In this document: positions 60,449 through 64,000 of the stretch, piece by piece
Layout of the letters: every line of letters begins with the position of its first letter
Numbering within the stretch: the stretch's first letter is position 1
From: CAKVLG01 sp045637805
Lineage (GTDB): Bacteria; Bacillota; Clostridia; Christensenellales; UBA1242
Direction of reading: 5' to 3'
DNA length: 64,000 nucleotides
Assembly (NCBI GenBank): GCA_045637805.1
Contig: JAZUAE010000012.1
Coordinates: 124,001-188,000, forward strand
Notes under the pieces: generated by a model
Databases searched by the model: none
Seen by the model: the letters and a program-made list of their open reading frames with translations, nothing else
What the model was told of the DNA's origin: nothing
Made by a program: the position numbers and the translations under genes

Positions 60449-61231
60449 ATGGAAAATTTGAATTTGAACAAAAGAAAATTTAAACTCTATAATGACAATG
60501 CGGAATACGCAGGTGAGGCTATGCGTAACTTTCTTGATTTGTACAGAGGATCGCTTGGCAACAACATTAATAATTGTATTTCACAGATTGAACATACTCA
60601 TAAAAATGATATGTATGAAATGCTAATCTTTTTTAAAGACGGCTTGTTTGACGAGTATGGTGCGTTTGCCGTGCCATCAGTTGATTTGAATAAAAACCTT
60701 AGCGATGATGAGATTAAAAAAATTGCATACTCAACGCCTTGTTTTGATAAAATGGCCAAGTTAAATGGTTGGATAGTTGACACGTCGGGCAATATTTATC
60801 CTGCGAAAAATCACCCTAATTTTATCAATTTTTTAACCTTGTTTGGGGTTGATTGTTCATCGTTTATAAGGGTAACTAATGCGCCTATCGGGCTTGCTCC
60901 GCTTAATTTTTCAAGTGCATCGCATTATATTGATGTAGAGAGGAGTGAAGTTTTAACAAAAGAGCAAGTTTTAGCTCTTTATAATTTGAAAAGAATATAC
61001 GAATTAAGATTTGAAAACTGTGCATTAAGACTTCAAGATTATATACTAGACTCAATGCTTGGTGGTTACTTGCATGAAAACGGTGATTTGTATAATATGG
61101 ACAATTTAAAAACCATACAAAAGTATTGTCCTGAAAATTTTAGCGCAAACGAAACATATAAAAACTTTTTGTATTACTCAAAGCATAAAGAGAGTTATGA
61201 GGAGGACTTTGGCGCCGAGCTTAGAATATAG
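60449..61231 (+). CDS. unknown protein
   Basis: 260 residues from ATG 60449; a longer start at 60314 is upstream of the promoter and rejected. Not recognised. Soluble, mixed alpha/beta, with repeated NFINFLTLFGVDC-like and ALYNLKRIYELRFENCALRLQDYIL helices. Several Cys are scattered without metal spacing. It ends in TAG before a terminator at 61252. Confidence 0.65.
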   Translation: MENLNLNKRKFKLYNDNAEYAGEAMRNFLDLYRGSLGNNINNCISQIEHTHKNDMYEMLIFFKDGLFDEYGAFAVPSVDLNKNLSDDEIKKIAYSTPCFDKMAKLNGWIVDTSGNIYPAKNHPNFINFLTLFGVDCSSFIRVTNAPIGLAPLNFSSASHYIDVERSEVLTKEQVLALYNLKRIYELRFENCALRLQDYILDSMLGGYLHENGDLYNMDNLKTIQKYCPENFSANETYKNFLYYSKHKESYEEDFGAELRI

Positions 61232-61251
61232 GTTAGGGCAAGTTGTTATCT

Positions 61252-61282
61252 AAAAAAAGAGAGCGATAAGCTCTCTTTTTTA
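61252..61282 (+). terminator. terminator of gene 60449
   Basis: AAAAAGAGAGC, GATA, GCTCTCTTTTT. Confidence 0.85.
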
Positions 61283-61297
61283 GATATAAATATATTA

Positions 61298-61377
61298 ATG
61301 AAGAGTCCTAACGGACATAAAGAGCGATGTTTCGCGCTCTCTACCGAACCGCGTGCGAATATTCACCGCATCTTGAC
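61298..61377 (+). repeat. end fragment of the IVP-type hairpin element
   Basis: ATGAAGAGTCCTAACGGACAT followed by AGAGCG...CGCTCT; the reverse complement matches the right end of the 58737-59345 element (CTCTTCATGTCC, GATA, GGACTCTTCAT). It abuts the stop codon of the next gene. Confidence 0.55.
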
Positions 61378-63183
61378 CTAATCTTTGTTTATTTTCTTGC
61401 GGACGGCAAGTATTATAACCAAGAATATCAGGTTTATGACAACCAGTACCATGCCAAGTATTTGTAGCATTGACCAAGAGTCGGTTTCAACCGCTGAAGC
61501 TAACACGTAGCCAGTAATTTCATTGCCGTCAAGGTCGTTGTATTTAACTTGCAGGTACTCGCTGTCTATTCGGCGTGTTTGTATAACGCGCAATCTATCA
61601 CCACTTGCGAGTTTACCGATAACCTCACTGTTTCCGTCAGCATCTTTATAGACATTGACGCCTGTTTTAAGGTAGGCATTTGTTACAACTAGGTTGTAGT
61701 TAATATACTTACCATAAACTCGGTCTTCTAGAATGAATCCCGTCTTGCCGTTGACTTCAACTAACAAGAATTTGCGCCCGCCCATCTCAGCATCGCACAG
61801 GGGTGATAAAATCCTCACTTTGTCGTTCTTTGAAATAGTTGCGAGTATACTGTTGCCCTCAGCTTCACCGGTCACATTTGTTGGAAGGGTGAAGAGGGAA
61901 GTGCCTTCTATTACATAAACATAATTATGTGGATAATTTGTGGCTTGGAGCGAAGAAAGCTCTGAGCTTTTTATATATCCGAAAATATTTGCTCCGCTAT
62001 AAACTGCTAAGCAATAGCTGTATCCAAAGTCGGCGCCATCAGCTGTTGGTATTGAAAGCAATGCTACGTGCGTGCCTTCTGGAAGCGTGGTGCCTTGACT
62101 TGAATAAGGCGATAAGTAACAAACCTGCTCGCTTGTGAGCTTGTAATACTTAATCGCGCCAACATCATAGTCCTCGTTTGTAAACAGCTTGTTTGAAATA
62201 GTTTTTTGAAGCTCAAGTTCTATTACAAAAGGCTCAGTATTAGTTTTATTTAATGTGCAAATGTTTGCTTTAAACTCAGCTTCATTTAATTTTAAAACAA
62301 GCTTGTTTTTATAAGCGGAGGCGACTGATGTGTTTGTTATTTGGCTTGTGCCAAGACTAGTTAGTGCTGGCGAATCCGATGTGTTATATGTGTAATAGTT
62401 GATTGATGTGTCGGATATTGTTAAAATTACCGTTTCACTATCGATTGCAGAAACGTATAGATTGTTTGCTGCACTGTCAAGTGAGAGTGTTGTCCAAGTA
62501 TCGATAGTGTGAGGTGAAGAGATATTATACGAAAAAGTATAATAGTTTGATGAAGATTGTAAGAGGATTTGTGCGTTTCCGCTATCCTCAGAAAGAATAT
62601 ATGCAGCGTTTATTCCGCCTGATAAGCTTTCAAGGAATGACTGACCAAAAGAAATGTTTAGCGCAGATTCAATCTTTGAGTTTTCCAAATTGATAGAAAG
62701 CAGCGTGAGAAGAGTTGTTTCTTCAGCCTTTGGGATCAAAAGTAACAAAATCTCAGTTGCTGACTTTTCAAATAAGGAAACGCTTTCAACGCTTTCAAAA
62801 GAGGTTGTTTCGGTTAAATTTTCAACCGAAACTGGCTCTAATGTTGCTGCGTTATATACTTTTACTTCATCATTTGTAAGAACAAAGAGGTTGGAGGCTG
62901 ATGCGGCAATGTCAATAGGTGAGTTAACAGCTATTGACTCGTTTACTGCAACAGTGTCTTCGCTCATGTCTAATTGTTTGATTTTACCATCTAAATCATC
63001 ATAGACAAAGATGTAGCTTTCGTTATTACAGATAATTGATGAGTCGCGAACAAAGAGGGTAGAAATCTCTACACTTTCTGCACTTGCGCTAGAAAGCACA
63101 TTCTGCGAGCCAAAAAAGCCCATCGATAATATAATGAGAATAAAACAAATTAAATATGTTGTAAATTTTTTGGCTTTTGTCAT
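61378..63183 (-). CDS. secreted, C-terminally anchored protein with SH3-like domains
   Basis: 601 residues; AGGTG before ATG 63183. An N-terminal signal peptide (about 7-35, ending near SSASAES), a long beta-rich domain at 40-330 in short repeated strands (SNLFVLTNDEVKVYNAATLE; propeller-like), then SH3-like modules at about 345-570 (YPHNYVYVIEGTSLFTLPTN, RKFLLVEVNGKTGFILEDRVYG, KTGVNVYKDADGNSEVIGKLASGDRLRVI, the last a bacterial SH3 motif), and a C-terminal TM (about 572-594) with a KKINKD tail. It is fixed in the membrane with its body outside; SH3 modules suggest wall binding. Confidence 0.78.
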   Translation of the reverse strand: MTKAKKFTTYLICFILIILSMGFFGSQNVLSSASAESVEISTLFVRDSSIICNNESYIFVYDDLDGKIKQLDMSEDTVAVNESIAVNSPIDIAASASNLFVLTNDEVKVYNAATLEPVSVENLTETTSFESVESVSLFEKSATEILLLLIPKAEETTLLTLLSINLENSKIESALNISFGQSFLESLSGGINAAYILSEDSGNAQILLQSSSNYYTFSYNISSPHTIDTWTTLSLDSAANNLYVSAIDSETVILTISDTSINYYTYNTSDSPALTSLGTSQITNTSVASAYKNKLVLKLNEAEFKANICTLNKTNTEPFVIELELQKTISNKLFTNEDYDVGAIKYYKLTSEQVCYLSPYSSQGTTLPEGTHVALLSIPTADGADFGYSYCLAVYSGANIFGYIKSSELSSLQATNYPHNYVYVIEGTSLFTLPTNVTGEAEGNSILATISKNDKVRILSPLCDAEMGGRKFLLVEVNGKTGFILEDRVYGKYINYNLVVTNAYLKTGVNVYKDADGNSEVIGKLASGDRLRVIQTRRIDSEYLQVKYNDLDGNEITGYVLASAVETDSWSMLQILGMVLVVINLIFLVIILAVRKKINKD

Positions 63184-63239
63184 AATTTCACCTGTAATTT
63201 ATATTTTACTCTGACAATTAAGTGTTTGTCAAATTTTTG

Positions 63240-63272
63240 TTTAGCTACTAGGATTTTCCTAGCAGCTAAACT
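63240..63272 (-). terminator. hairpin after the edge gene
   Basis: TTTAGCT-CTAGG, ATTTT, CCTAG-AGCTAAA with one bulge on each arm; on the minus strand a CAAAAATT stretch follows. Weak T-run. Confidence 0.5.
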
Positions 63273-63301
63273 GTTTGTGTTTGTTCCAGTTAGAAGTTGT
63301 C

Positions 63302-64000
63302 TTACATAAAGATATTTCTAAATGGAGAGTTGTTTGGCAATTTGTTAATGAGGTTATCAATAAGAGCTATAGTATAGACTGCAACGCCAGCTACTGAAAG
63401 GGCTAAGAGAACTGTACCGATTACTGTTGTTGCAAGACCAGCAGTGAAGTAGGTTAATAAACCAACACCAACAGCTGTAACTGTTGCGATACCAATAATT
63501 CCAGCAGGAATTTCGTCCCAGTCACGGTCTTGGTAGTAGATTCTTTGGGTATCGTCGAGTGATATTTGAAGATGAGTAATATCTTTACCGATCGATCCTC
63601 CAAATGCATTCTTTTCAGGAGTTGTTGATGTGAACGCTAGGGTTTCAGCCTCTACTTGTGGACCTTGTTTTAATGAAAGTATATTAATAGCTTCTTGTAT
63701 TGTCATTTCATTGCTTTGAGAAGAACTATTAAGTGCAGATGTACTTTTTGCATCGTGTGTTCCAAGAACACTTGTTATTGTGAAACCACAATTTGTAAGA
63801 GTTTTATAATATTTATAACCCTTGTCAGCCCACCAAACAATTCTAGGTAAAATCCATGTCTTTTCCGAAACTGATAAATTTGTCTGTTCAGCGTTATGGA
63901 CTGTTACGTAACTATCAAACCTGATTGTATCACCAAAGTTGTAGTTGGTTGCAATAAGGTCAGCAAAGTTAGACGATTGATAATTTTTTACATTTCCACT
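63302..64000 (-). CDS. surface or membrane protein, 5' end outside window
   Basis: The frame is open on the minus strand to the window edge (about 232 residues seen), so Met at 63706 is internal. The visible N-terminal part contains FGDTIRFDSYVTVHNAEQ and WILPRIVWWADKGYKY; it looks like an exterior beta region. The C-terminal 70 residues have a hydrophobic double stretch (GIIGIATVTAVGVGLLTYFTAGLATTVIGTVLLALSVAGVAVY), Gly/Ala-rich, and a short polar end. Not recognised; possibly a fusion-like or pore-forming hairpin, but this is a guess. Confidence 0.6.
   Translation of the reverse strand, partial: SGNVKNYQSSNFADLIATNYNFGDTIRFDSYVTVHNAEQTNLSVSEKTWILPRIVWWADKGYKYYKTLTNCGFTITSVLGTHDAKSTSALNSSSQSNEMTIQEAINILSLKQGPQVEAETLAFTSTTPEKNAFGGSIGKDITHLQISLDDTQRIYYQDRDWDEIPAGIIGIATVTAVGVGLLTYFTAGLATTVIGTVLLALSVAGVAVYTIALIDNLINKLPNNSPFRNIFM

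Noticed and set aside
63302..63706. Complete 134-residue gene starting at Met 63706
   Set aside because: The frame stays open to the window edge and Met 63706 has no ribosome site; it is an internal methionine of a longer gene.
1..64000. Genetic code 4 (UGA = Trp) for the whole genome
   Set aside because: All intact genes use TGG for Trp and none contains TGA, apart from the single IVP case. Only the lack of TGA stops is supported.

Overview
The window is low-GC DNA with dense genes, short intergenic gaps, strong Shine-Dalgarno sites (AGGAGG type), hairpin-plus-T-run terminators and TTGACA/TATAAT promoters. The gene set (TsaB/RimI, Mur enzymes, giant lipoproteins with MBG-like or InlB-type repeats, DegV, YgjV) fits an uncultured, probably gut-associated, low-GC Bacillota of the Clostridia/Christensenellales kind. 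The genus cannot be read from the sequence. One global feature stands out: all 54 intact coding regions whose stop I could read end in TAA (47) or TAG (7), and none in TGA.

Layout. 1-4380: end of tsaB, rimI, an alpha/beta hydrolase, a membrane-fused MurF-type ligase and ddl. 4404-7914: a small HTH regulator divergent from a four-gene operon (unknown charged protein, duplicated DUF1538 permease, two P-II-like proteins), with a perfect 25-bp palindrome between them. 7974-10600: murG, a small membrane protein, a structured-RNA candidate, tRNA-Arg and two overlapping small genes. 10817-16348: an 1843-residue repeat lipoprotein. 17196-21773: type IIA topoisomerase pair (parE/parC type). 21862-26395: membrane protein, polysaccharide deacetylase, double-OB ssDNA-binding protein, gltX. 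26430-28587 (minus): unknown, SLOG protein, SDR. 28726-30984: Old Yellow Enzyme/FAD oxidoreductase. 31192-33374 (minus): two GNAT-type proteins and an unknown. 33517-42168: lytic transglycosylase, then a two-gene operon ending in a 2295-residue surface protein. 42254-46011: YgjV, two mTERF-like repeat proteins, a CYTH protein and two unknowns. 46253-48224: two tRNA-Leu genes, an ASCH protein and a lipoprotein behind a promoter with a G8 tract. 48312-53161: two paralogous unknowns, nitroreductase and others. 53663-57692: two four-TM proteins and polA. 57849-61231: SLOG-like protein divergent from an XRE regulator, an IVP/S23-type element, degV and an unknown. 61378-64000 (minus): SH3-containing surface protein and a partial gene.

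The best candidates for undescribed biology are: (i) the HTH/DUF1538/two-P-II operon, which looks like a P-II-controlled transporter; (ii) an IVP (four-helix-bundle) element at 58737-59345 bounded by arrays of small hairpins separated by ATGAAG/CTTCAT, with a gene-less deletion derivative at 31009-31150 and an end fragment at 61298-61377; (iii) bacterial mTERF-like helical-repeat proteins in an operon with a CYTH protein; (iv) a promoter whose spacer contains eight G residues, a likely phase switch; and (v) several genes whose -10 box lies exactly 6 nt before ATG, implying leaderless mRNAs. All functional statements rest on motif recognition by eye; no database search was possible.
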